DNA of 39,823 bases from SAR202 cluster bacterium (GTDB taxonomy: Bacteria > Chloroflexota > Dehalococcoidia > Lucifugimonadales > Lucifugimonadaceae), in NCBI GenBank assembly GCA_009392215.1, contig VFGZ01000038.1:1-39823 (forward strand), in the 5' to 3' direction. Shown here piece after piece: positions 1-7,346 of this stretch; the first letter of the stretch is position 1, and every line of letters starts with the position of its first letter. The notes under the pieces were generated by a model. That model did no database searches. It saw only the letters and a list, made by a program, of their open reading frames with translations, and was not told the origin of the DNA. Position numbers and translations under genes: made by a program.

Positions 1-337
1 CGATGAACGGCTTTTCCCAGTTGACGCCGTCTTCGGAGGTTGCGTAGCAGGAGTAGTTGCCACTGGTGCCGGATGCTCCGGTTTCGTCGAGCGAAACTGC
101 AGCGCCGGTGCCGAGTGTGGAAATGTCCTGTGCAGCAGTGCCTAGGTAGATGATCTTGAACAGCTCTTCGAATGGGTCCCAGACGGGTCCGCCCCACATG
201 CGGACGTACATGTTCTCCCAGCGATGCTCGGGTCGGATGATGGTGTTAGCGTGGAACTTCTCGGGCTGGTGGAGCTTGCGCGCGAGGTTCCAGATATCTT
301 CGATCTCGTGGTTATCGATGAAGAGGTGTTTGGTCAT
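1..337 (-). CDS. Partial beta-propeller (glycosidase-like) protein, N-terminal part
   Basis: About 112 codons read leftwards from an ATG at 337 and run off the window edge. The N-terminus MTKHLFIDNHEIEDIW, followed by RPEHRWEN and YATSEDGVNWEKP, resembles proteins of the five-bladed beta-propeller glycosyl hydrolase (GH32/43-like) or BNR/Asp-box type, where an LFIDDxxIE start and an S-x-D-G-x-x-W blade motif recur. Substrate cannot be told. The first 300 bases are about 59 percent GC by hand count, clearly richer than the rest of the window, and the codons favour C or G in third position. The frame stays open upstream of the ATG to a TAA near 409 and reads protein-like, yet it has no ATG or GTG and no good ribosome binding site, so the true start is doubtful and the gene may be 5'-truncated. 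Confidence 0.6.
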   Translation of the reverse strand, partial: MTKHLFIDNHEIEDIWNLARKLHQPEKFHANTIIRPEHRWENMYVRMWGGPVWDPFEELFKIIYLGTAAQDISTLGTGAAVSLDETGASGTSGNYSCYATSEDGVNWEKPFI

Positions 338-505
338 CTGAATCTGTTGATTAACCTCGGTGTCAATGTTGAAAATCCGAACGTGGTCACACAGACGGGC
401 CGAGGTAGCTTACGACTAAAAAGCCTACTTCGCTATATATTGGGCCAGTTGCTACTGGAAGTTACGAAACACCTATTTAATTGGTGCTATTGGGTCAACT
501 TCACG

Positions 506-533
506 AAAAGCCCCTGCATTTCTGCAAGGGCTT
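506..533 (-). terminator. Intrinsic terminator after tRNA-Ala
   Basis: An AAGCCC/GGGCTT stem continues after one mismatch into TGCA/TGCA around a 4-base loop. On the minus strand the stem is followed by a short T run (CTTTTC). It sits 20 bases beyond the CCA end of the minus-strand tRNA-Ala, so it most likely ends that transcript. Confidence 0.6.
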
Positions 534-552
534 CTTCAGTTTGATTTCAGTT

Positions 553-628
553 TGGTGGAGCCTGCGGGACTCGAACCCGCTACCTCCTGCTTGCAAAGCA
601 GGCGCTCTCCCAGCTGAGCTAAGGCCCC
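553..628 (-). tRNA. tRNA-Ala (anticodon TGC)
   Basis: A full cloverleaf reads leftwards. The acceptor stem is GGGGCCT against AGGCTCC with one G-T pair, the D-arm is AGCTCAGCTGGGAGAGC, the anticodon loop is TTTGCAA inside a CTGCT/AGCAG region, and the T-arm is GCGGGTTCGAGTCCCGC. Discriminator A is followed by an encoded CCA at 553-555. Length 76 with CCA. Confidence 0.97.
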
Positions 629-865
629 AAACCAACAAACCATTGTAGGAGCATGAGAGCCAAATGTAGCGACCATTTATTGCGTAATTTCAAGACATCT
701 GACAACACTTCGACATAATCCTACATAAGAAAGTGTGAATCTAATGGACTTCAATCACCTCCCATGCAGGCCCCAAAAGTCGTAAAGTATCCAACGCGCC
801 ACAAATCGGCACAGTCAATGTAATCAACAGGCACAAGCCTGATCAGAGAAAGCGCCGGATGCGAT

Positions 866-1975
866 ATGAAAATCACTGATATCACTACAACCCCACTACT
901 GACCGGAAAGTCATTAGTTCGAGTTCAAACAGACGCGGGAGTAGAAGGTTGGGCTGAAGGACCAGGCATCAACAAAGTTGTACCGGGCCGCAATGGTTCA
1001 GTCTTCAACGCATATCTTGAAACCATCATCAAACCGGTCCTCGTAGGCGAAAACCCGCTTGATATCGACCGACACTGGGAAACCCTTGCAACAGGCAAGG
1101 ACGATCGTCTATACAAGCTCCCGGCCAACGTGGTCGGCATCATAGACGTCGCGCTTTGGGACTTGCTTGGAAAGGAAACTGGCAAACCGGTATACACACT
1201 CATGGGAGGCGCCGCTCGGACAACCATACCCCTCTATTGGAGCGTCGGCTCAGGTTGGCGAATGCAACCGGAAGAAATGGTAGATCTTGTGAAAAATGGC
1301 TGGGACATGGGTTTCAGAGCATTCAAAATTAGAATGGACTGGAAAGGCTGGCGTCAGGATTCCGATCCAGTCAAAGACTATGAAATGTTTAAGCTTGTTA
1401 GGGAATTCCTTTCCGAGGGCAACTATCTCGGTTTTGATGCCAATAACGGATATTCTGTCAGCACTGCAATCCAACAGGGACGAAAGTTTGAAGAGCTAGG
1501 TATCGACCACTTTGAGGAACCAATTCCGAACTGGGATTTACCAGGACTTAAACAAATCGCAGATACTCTCGATGTAGCAGTATCTGCTGGTGAACAAGAT
1601 GCATTCCGCTGGTGGTTCCACCACCTCGTCTTGCTCGGTGACCCAGACATTCTCCAACCAGACATCCTAGGTGTGGGTGGCCCTTCAGAAATCAAGCGCG
1701 TCTTCGATTTATCAACAATGTGGAACAAGCCAGTGATGCCACATAGCCCACAAGCTGGAATTAACTCCATGGCATCACTACACGCATATTCAACAGTTCA
1801 AAATGCTGTTCGCCCACATGAATTTTCAACTGAATTTTCTGGACCTCTTGACGATGTCGAAGAGCTATATGGAGATGGGGTTATACCTAAAAACGGTAAT
1901 ATGGTTCTTTCGGATCGACCTGGACTCGGTATCGAGTTAAACGAAGATGCGGTAACCCGTTTAACAATCAGTTAA
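866..1975 (+). CDS. Mandelate racemase / galactonate dehydratase-type enolase-superfamily enzyme
   Basis: The 369 residues match the usual length of the mandelate racemase/muconate lactonizing enzyme family. These Mg-dependent enzymes abstract a proton alpha to a carboxylate, usually to dehydrate or epimerise sugar acids. Visible catalytic set: K154-I-R156 (KxK position), metal ligands D191 (GFDANNGY), E217 (FEEP) and E243 (SAGEQD), and the dyad D266 (QPD) with H293 (MPHSPQAG). The spacings 26-26-23-27 from D191 to H293 are the same as D195-E221-E247-D270-H297 of mandelate racemase, which argues for an active His/Asp base of the MR or acid-sugar dehydratase subgroups. The second Lys of KxK is Arg here. 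Substrate is unknown. The gene is monocistronic and ends overlapping the convergent oppF-like gene by four bases, with no terminator between them. Confidence 0.93.
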   Translation: MKITDITTTPLLTGKSLVRVQTDAGVEGWAEGPGINKVVPGRNGSVFNAYLETIIKPVLVGENPLDIDRHWETLATGKDDRLYKLPANVVGIIDVALWDLLGKETGKPVYTLMGGAARTTIPLYWSVGSGWRMQPEEMVDLVKNGWDMGFRAFKIRMDWKGWRQDSDPVKDYEMFKLVREFLSEGNYLGFDANNGYSVSTAIQQGRKFEELGIDHFEEPIPNWDLPGLKQIADTLDVAVSAGEQDAFRWWFHHLVLLGDPDILQPDILGVGGPSEIKRVFDLSTMWNKPVMPHSPQAGINSMASLHAYSTVQNAVRPHEFSTEFSGPLDDVEELYGDGVIPKNGNMVLSDRPGLGIELNEDAVTRLTIS

Positions 1976-3030
1976 TCGCCCCGAGCCGCAGAATATCCAG
2001 GCGCCAACAGGCACGCTGCCTGTTGATTGGACACCAATATCCTCAAATCTGGATCAATTTCAGAACACAAGTCTGTTGCTATCGGACATCTAGTGTGGAA
2101 CCGACAGCCTGATGGAGGGTCTACTGGACTGGGTAGATCACCTCGTAGAATGATCCGCTCACGTGCTCTTTCATGGACAGGATTCGGAGTGGGAATGGCT
2201 GATAGGAGCGCTTGCGTGTAAGGATGCAAAGGATTCTCATACATATCGGAGCTATCGGCTGTTTCCACAATCCTACCCAAATACATAACTGCGACCCTAT
2301 GACTGATGTGACGAACTACTGAGAGATCATGGGCTATGAATAAATAGGCTAGGTTGTAATGCTCTTGAAGGTCCTGCAACAGATTTAGCACCTGAGCTTG
2401 AATAGAAACATCTAACGCCGATACCGCTTCGTCGAGGATCAACATACTCGGGCCGGCAGCTATAGCGCGTGCGATTCCTAAGCGTTGGCGTTGACCTCCA
2501 CTAAACTCGTTTGGATAACGTTCAGACATTGCAGGGCTCAGGCCGACCGTCGACAGTAAGGAAGCAATTTGGCTTCGATAATTTTCCTGAGATTTCACAA
2601 GTCGGTGAACTTTGAGAGGTTCACCGATAATGTCGCCCGCCCGCATCCTAGGATTTAACGACCCATAAGGATCCTGAAAAACCATCCCGATTTTTCGACG
2701 AATCGGTCGCATGGCCGGTGTCGATAGCCCAACTAACTCCTGCCCTTCAAACTTGACGCTCCCAACATTCGCCTTCGTCAACTGCATTACAGCTTTAGCC
2801 ACAGTAGTCTTCCCTGAGCCACTTTCACCCACTAGTCCCAAAGTTTCACCTGGATAGATTTCAAACGATATCCCGTCTACTGCCCTCACCCGAGCCACTT
2901 CTCGTTGAACGATAAATCCACGTTTTATCGGAAAATGAACACTAAGATTCCTCACACTTAAAATAGGAGAATCCCCTGACACTTCAGAAGTAAATCGGTC
3001 TGCCTGAGGGTCATCAGCAATGCTGTTCAA
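1972..3030 (-). CDS. Peptide-type ABC importer ATPase, OppF/DppF-like (pair 1)
   Basis: The 352-residue cytoplasmic ATPase belongs to the oligopeptide/dipeptide/nickel importer family. Walker A is GESGSGKTT, the Q-loop region is MVFQDPYGSLNPR, the signature is [14 protein letters not shown], Walker B is MLILDEAVSALD, and the switch His is in FIAHDLSVV. The C-terminal oligopeptide-transport extension keeps the family's cysteine set (SGCRFHTRCPIATDLC and a late AAC). Start is TTG at 3030; its TTGA overlaps the oppD stop, so the two genes are translationally coupled. Pro after the Walker B DE is Ala, as also in its partner. No oppA, oppB or oppC lies in the window, so the permease must be encoded elsewhere or just beyond. 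Substrate cannot be assigned. Confidence 0.92.
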   Translation of the reverse strand: MNSIADDPQADRFTSEVSGDSPILSVRNLSVHFPIKRGFIVQREVARVRAVDGISFEIYPGETLGLVGESGSGKTTVAKAVMQLTKANVGSVKFEGQELVGLSTPAMRPIRRKIGMVFQDPYGSLNPRMRAGDIIGEPLKVHRLVKSQENYRSQIASLLSTVGLSPAMSERYPNEFSGGQRQRLGIARAIAAGPSMLILDEAVSALDVSIQAQVLNLLQDLQEHYNLAYLFIAHDLSVVRHISHRVAVMYLGRIVETADSSDMYENPLHPYTQALLSAIPTPNPVHERARERIILRGDLPSPVDPPSGCRFHTRCPIATDLCSEIDPDLRILVSNQQAACLLAPGYSAARGD

Positions 3031-4052
3031 TGAAGTATTGACCCCGTTGCACGTGCGACAGACTTCGATTCAAAACATGCTGCCATTTGAGTGTTCCTAA
3101 TCCGCTCCAACAAGGGGTCCTCCAAACTACACTTTGAAGTTGACCAACGACAGCGAGGATGGAAGGCACAACCAGCCGGCAGACTGGACGGATCTGGTAT
3201 TTCCCCCGGTATTGGATCGAGTCGTTCAGATGCTTGCCTATCTAATCTTGGAACTGAATTCAGTAAGCCAACCGTATATGGATGACTAGGTTTCAGATAT
3301 ACATCCTCAGCAGTACCAGACTCACGAATCTTGCCCGCGTACATTACGTTAAGTCGATCAGCATAACGAGCAACCACTCCTAAATTATGGGTAATTATCA
3401 GAAGAGCTGTTCCAAGTTGCTTAGTCAAGTTTTTCATCAACTCAAGTATTTGTGCCTGAATCGTCACATCCAACGCTGTAGTAGCTTCATCAGCTATGAG
3501 CAATTTCGGGTCACAACTTAAAGCGATCGCAATCATCACTCTTTGACGCTGACCACCACTCAATTGATGCGGATAGTCTGCAAGTCGACGCCGTGAATCT
3601 GCAATACCAACCATGTCCAAGAGTTCAACCGCCCTATCCTCAGCCGCCGCGCCGGTGAGCCCCAAATGAACTTCAAGTGGTTCCGTAATCTGTCGACCAA
3701 TAGTGAGCACGGGATTCAATGATGACATGGGTTCCTGAAAAATCATACCGATACCCACTCCACGCACCAACTGCATCTCCCGTTCTGAAAGCTTCAACAG
3801 ATCAGTGCCCTCAAAAATAACCTCTCCACATTCAATCACTCCCGGAGGGTTCGGCACGAGACGCAGTATTGAGAGGGCGCTAACGCTTTTCCCACATCCA
3901 CTTTCCCCAACGAGAGCAAGGGTCTCACCATGCTCCACATCAAACGATATCCCATTCACAGCCGTAATTTTCCCTTCGGGCGTGTTGAACGACGTGCGAA
4001 GATCACGCACGCGAAGTAGCGGTAAACGTTCTGCTGATTGGTCTGAATTCAT
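3027..4052 (-). CDS. Peptide-type ABC importer ATPase, OppD/DppD-like (pair 1)
   Basis: The 341-residue protein is the partner ATPase of the OppF-like gene with which it overlaps by four bases. Walker A is GESGCGKSV, followed by MIFQEPMSSLNPV, signature LSGGQRQRVMIAIAL, Walker B LLIADEATTALD and switch ITHNLGVV. The C-terminal tail AGCAFHPRCRWSTSKC plus a later AAC is the four-cysteine motif usual in OppD/DppD proteins, reported to hold an iron-sulfur cluster in some structurally studied members. ATG start at 4052. Together the pair would energise an importer of peptides or similar solutes; the membrane subunits are absent here. Confidence 0.92.
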   Translation of the reverse strand: MNSDQSAERLPLLRVRDLRTSFNTPEGKITAVNGISFDVEHGETLALVGESGCGKSVSALSILRLVPNPPGVIECGEVIFEGTDLLKLSEREMQLVRGVGIGMIFQEPMSSLNPVLTIGRQITEPLEVHLGLTGAAAEDRAVELLDMVGIADSRRRLADYPHQLSGGQRQRVMIAIALSCDPKLLIADEATTALDVTIQAQILELMKNLTKQLGTALLIITHNLGVVARYADRLNVMYAGKIRESGTAEDVYLKPSHPYTVGLLNSVPRLDRQASERLDPIPGEIPDPSSLPAGCAFHPRCRWSTSKCSLEDPLLERIRNTQMAACFESKSVARATGSILH

Positions 4053-4368
4053 GGCACTAAGTTAGATAATACTTGATCATCGTACTACTGACGCAGTTCA
4101 AAACTTTAGGGAATAAACGTCCAGAGGACAAGGTTGCGCATCTTTGTTTTACTTATCGTGGCAGACCATTGCTTTGACCATATCAATTCCCATTTCAGCC
4201 AATCAGTAATGCAACTACACCTGATGGTCTTTCCATCGCTACTAAACTGATCCAAGCGCCCATATCTTGCTGTTTAGCTATGGCAATGATTTTCCGATTT
4301 TATCTAGATAATTAGTTTATTTACAGCACGCAAGTATCCTAATCAACGCTTATCCTAGATAGTCGCGT
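4053..4368. other. Intergenic region without a recognised gene
   Basis: AT-rich spacer between the oppD-like gene (minus) and tRNA-Gln (plus). It should hold the promoter of the first ATPase pair and of the tRNA, but I see no convincing -35/-10 pair, hairpin or small gene. Confidence 0.4.
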
Positions 4369-4442
4369 TCCCGGGTCGTTCAATGGTAGGACAGAGGACT
4401 TTGAATCCTCCAATCCTGGTTCGAATCCAGGCCCGGGAGCCA
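4369..4442 (+). tRNA. tRNA-Gln (anticodon TTG)
   Basis: Acceptor TCCCGGG pairs fully with CCCGGGA. The D-arm is GTTCAATGGTAGGAC, the anticodon loop is CTTTGAA in a GAGGA/TCCTC stem, and the T-arm is CCTGGTTCGAATCCAGG. Discriminator G is followed by an encoded CCA at 4440-4442. The TTG anticodon decodes CAA/CAG glutamine codons. Confidence 0.95.
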
Positions 4443-4473
4443 CACATCCGTCGCAAGAAATCTAGAATCTGGC

Positions 4474-4878
4474 TTGATGATGATGAGATTGCGCCCATAT
4501 CTTCTAGGCAACCTATATTTCACACTCTTGGTCAGTAGCATATCTGGAATTTCGAATGCGGCAGCCAGTTATTGGTCAAAGGATCTCAGCGCGCTGGAAA
4601 GTGCTATCGATTTTTTACATGCCTTTGCTGGAAATTCTGTTGCCGGATTGATCGTAAATTTCCTCCCTGCGACATTCAACGTCAAATATGCGAATACATC
4701 CCTTTTTTGGTTAACTGGGAACTTGATGATGTTAGGTATGAACGTTCTTATGCTTGGAGCGCACTATGCAATCCAGACGGAAAATCCCATCGAAGCGAGA
4801 ATAGTGCCAACTGTCGCAAGTCAATGTCTTGAAAATGTGTTCATACTCAAGATGCTAGTACGAAAAAATAATGCATAA
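4474..4878 (+). CDS. Small hypothetical membrane protein
   Basis: About 134 residues, not recognised. The reading frame opens with a TTG and three ATG codons in tandem, so the exact start is uncertain, and no clear ribosome binding site precedes it. Hydrophobic stretches at about residues 8-30 (LLGNLYFTLLVSSISGI), 48-65 and 77-98 (LFWLTGNLMMLGMNVLMLGA) suggest three membrane segments. The tail FILKMLVRKNNA is basic, as expected for a cytoplasmic end. It lies alone between tRNA-Gln and a strong terminator whose stem begins at its stop codon, which supports it being expressed. I have no family match and no function to offer. Confidence 0.5.
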   Translation: MMMMRLRPYLLGNLYFTLLVSSISGISNAAASYWSKDLSALESAIDFLHAFAGNSVAGLIVNFLPATFNVKYANTSLFWLTGNLMMLGMNVLMLGAHYAIQTENPIEARIVPTVASQCLENVFILKMLVRKNNA

Positions 4879-4912
4879 GAAAAACCGCTGATTTATCACA
4901 GCGGTTTTTCTT
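4877..4912. terminator. Bidirectional intrinsic terminator
   Basis: A perfect 14-base inverted repeat (AAGAAAAACCGCTG with its complement) surrounds an 8-base loop. A GC core is flanked by A and T runs on both sides, so it can work on both strands. It separates the small membrane protein (plus) from the convergent second OppF-like gene. Confidence 0.9.
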
Positions 4913-4943
4913 ATCTCACCTAGATTTAGATCACAAGAAACAG

Positions 4944-6026
4944 TTACGCTCCTGCATGACCTGACAATTCCACCTTAAGGCCAGCATCCGAAGCCATTGA
5001 CCATGGAGTTTCTACAACCCAATGACCTGGCTCTTTCTCTACCAACGGCGGACGTTCATTGGCCCACTTATGATTCGGATCCACTTCTAGAGGTGTCCGA
5101 GTCATGAAAACATCTCCTGGAGGTGGATTGATGGGTGACACTACCTCACCAGGCAAAAGAAACTCTTCTCTCTGTATATCAGGATGGGATGGCAGTGCAG
5201 CAGATACCAGAGCATTCGTATAGATATGCATCGGGTTATTGAAAATTGATTCAGTCTCCCCAGACTCTTGAACGACACCGAGGTACATAACTGCCATGTC
5301 ATGGCACATATATCGAACAGTGGCGAGGTTGTGAGCAACTAAAAGATATGCAAGACCATGTTCCTCTTGCAGATCAACCAACAAGTTCATGATTTGAGCT
5401 CGAATCGACACGTCTAGAGCGGAAACAGGCTCGTCCAATGCAATCACCTTTGGATTCAACGCCAGTGCTCTCGCAATCCCTATTCGCTGTCTCTGACCAC
5501 CTGAAAATTCATGCGGATAAAGGTTTGCCTGATAAGGATTCAGACCTACCTCACTAAGCAGGTCCGCTACGCGAGTTGCAATCTGCCCTTTGGTCATAGT
5601 AGTAGCGATTTCAAGTGGCTCGCCTACGACCGAACGGACCCGCATTCGAGGGTTCAATGATGACCAAGGGTCCTGAAAGACGGCCTGAACTGATCGCCTA
5701 AACTCCGTACGACTGGCTTTAGACATTTGAGAAACGTCTTCACCTTCGTAAAAAATCTGACCGCCAGTAGGCTCCTCCAACCCAAGCAGGAGTTTAAGTG
5801 TGGTCGTCTTACCACAACCAGACTCACCAACTAGGCCGAATGTCTTATTACGCTCTATATCAAAACTCACATCGTCTACGGCCTTCAAGAAAATCTTGTT
5901 GCCGAATCCCAAGAACCCTCCACCAACCTGATACCACTTACGAAGGTTACGTATAGATATGATGGCATCAGCACTATCGCTAACGCCCGGTGCGGAAGGG
6001 ATGGTTACTTTTTCAGCGGTTGTCAT
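4944..6026 (-). CDS. Peptide-type ABC importer ATPase, OppF/DppF-like (pair 2, cysteine-free tail)
   Basis: 360 residues. Walker [22 protein letters not shown], signature [15 protein letters not shown], Walker [13 protein letters not shown] and a switch His in VAHNLATV make it a complete ATPase of the Opp/Dpp/nickel importer family. The C-terminal extension differs from the usual form: [13 protein letters not shown] stands where PxGCxFxxRC is expected, so the conserved cysteines are gone, and a tail [15 protein letters not shown] is added. The partner gene just upstream shows the same replacement. ATG start at 6026, 46 bases after the OppD-like gene in the same direction. Permease and binding-protein genes are missing from the window. 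Confidence 0.92.
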   Translation of the reverse strand: MTTAEKVTIPSAPGVSDSADAIISIRNLRKWYQVGGGFLGFGNKIFLKAVDDVSFDIERNKTFGLVGESGCGKTTTLKLLLGLEEPTGGQIFYEGEDVSQMSKASRTEFRRSVQAVFQDPWSSLNPRMRVRSVVGEPLEIATTMTKGQIATRVADLLSEVGLNPYQANLYPHEFSGGQRQRIGIARALALNPKVIALDEPVSALDVSIRAQIMNLLVDLQEEHGLAYLLVAHNLATVRYMCHDMAVMYLGVVQESGETESIFNNPMHIYTNALVSAALPSHPDIQREEFLLPGEVVSPINPPPGDVFMTRTPLEVDPNHKWANERPPLVEKEPGHWVVETPWSMASDAGLKVELSGHAGA

Positions 6027-6072
6027 TAGTTTTTACCAATTCTCCGTGGCTCGTAATTTGCGGTATCGTTGC

Positions 6073-7182
6073 CTATTCTGCAGGCATCAAGTGAGCGTAT
6101 TTATCAAAATCCGCACAAGAACTCTTCGAAAGCTGCACCCAATGATCGGGTTCGACCTCAACTAGAGGGGGGCGGCGTTCTGCATCTTCAGGGCTAAACT
6201 CCAAGGTAGACCGCGGAGCAAATGCATCACCAGGCGGAAGGTTATAGAGCAGTGGAGGCTGACCTTCAATCTGAGGAAGCCTTCCTGTTTTCTCTTCGAG
6301 TTTCGGCACCGAACCGATCAATGCCTTGGTGTACTCATGAAGCGGCGAATTGAAAATGGTCCTGACATCGGACAGCTCAACAATTCTACCTGCATACATG
6401 ACAGCAACCCGGTCACACATCTTGGCGACAATTCCGAAGTCGTGAGTAATGAAAATAATACCGACGCCCTCCTCTTGCTGAATCTGGCGCAGGAGTCTTA
6501 GATATGCCGCTTGTATCGTAACGTCAAGAGAGGTTGTGGGTTCATCTGCAATGATAACCGCCGGTGCTGATGAAATCCCTATAGCGCCCACAACACGTTG
6601 CCGCATGCCACCGGAAAGTTGATGAGGATAGTCATTCGCTCTACTCTCAGGGGCTGGAATACGAACCTTCCTCAATGAATCGACAACTTTATCCAAGAGC
6701 GCTGTTCCCTTGAGTTTCTGGTGAATCTTTATAGCTTCGCCAACCTGATTCTCGATGTTAAATACGGGATTCAACGCCTGCATCGGGTCCTGGAGAATCA
6801 TTGAGATCTCACCACCGCGGACTTCGGTCATCTCCCCTTCAGAGAGCTGCTGCAGATCGCGACCGTTCAGATTGACCTCACCGCCAACAATATCACCAGG
6901 GGGAGAGGGAACGAGACGCATCAATGAGAGTGCATTTACAGATTTGCCTGAGCCAGATTCACCGACTATCCCAAGAGTTTCTCCCCTTTTGACATGATAA
7001 CTAACTCCATCAACCGCTTTCACTGTGCCCCATCGCGTCGTGAATTGGGTCTGGAGGTTTTTCACGTCTAGGACGACTTCATCGGTCATAGCGCTAGCGC
7101 CAAAACCATCAGTGTCAACGGTCACGGCTTCCGAAGAAATCTCATCCTTCTCTTTAACCGCGGCGTCGGTGGATTCTGCCAT
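6073..7182 (-). CDS. Peptide-type ABC importer ATPase, OppD/DppD-like (pair 2, cysteine-free tail)
   Basis: 369 residues. An N-terminal acidic stretch of about 35 residues precedes the ATPase core: Walker A GESGSGKSV, MILQDPMQALNPV, signature LSGGMRQRVVGAIG, Walker B VIIADEPTTSLD and switch ITHDFGIV. The C-terminal region reads PPGDAFAPRSTLE then RPPLVEVEPDHWVQ; the cysteines of the OppD/DppD tail are replaced by Asp and Ser, mirroring the partner OppF-like protein. Start ATG at 7182 with GGGGAC eight bases upstream. It is first gene of a two-gene unit and lies 164 bases downstream of the aminotransferase, which could share the transcript. The solute cannot be inferred from the ATPases alone. 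Confidence 0.92.
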   Translation of the reverse strand: MAESTDAAVKEKDEISSEAVTVDTDGFGASAMTDEVVLDVKNLQTQFTTRWGTVKAVDGVSYHVKRGETLGIVGESGSGKSVNALSLMRLVPSPPGDIVGGEVNLNGRDLQQLSEGEMTEVRGGEISMILQDPMQALNPVFNIENQVGEAIKIHQKLKGTALLDKVVDSLRKVRIPAPESRANDYPHQLSGGMRQRVVGAIGISSAPAVIIADEPTTSLDVTIQAAYLRLLRQIQQEEGVGIIFITHDFGIVAKMCDRVAVMYAGRIVELSDVRTIFNSPLHEYTKALIGSVPKLEEKTGRLPQIEGQPPLLYNLPPGDAFAPRSTLEFSPEDAERRPPLVEVEPDHWVQLSKSSCADFDKYAHLMPAE

Positions 7183-7221
7183 TCTGGGTCCCCTGTACTA
7201 GCCATGTCGATTGCAAATGAT

Positions 7222-7231
7222 CGTGTACACG
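7222..7231. promoter_or_regulatory. Perfect 10-base palindrome upstream of the second ATPase pair
   Basis: CGTGTACACG is a perfect palindrome 40 bases before the oppD-like start, in the spacer that should hold its promoter. Such a short site could be an operator, but one 10-base palindrome is weak evidence and no regulator gene is adjacent. Confidence 0.25.
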
Positions 7232-7346
7232 ACTCGTATTCAATTTACAAATTAGATATACAGTTCGAGCAAAGAACTGCGGTAACTGCGCGGAACGATA
7301 CCAAATTTTACTTGGAAACGCCACCTCGAACAGAGGCCAGCCCAGC

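Noticed and set aside
4572-4832. Alternative plus-strand frame of 86 codons within the small membrane protein gene
   Set aside because: It overlaps the hydrophobic frame, is Cys/Arg-rich and lacks a ribosome binding site; the other frame ends at the terminator.
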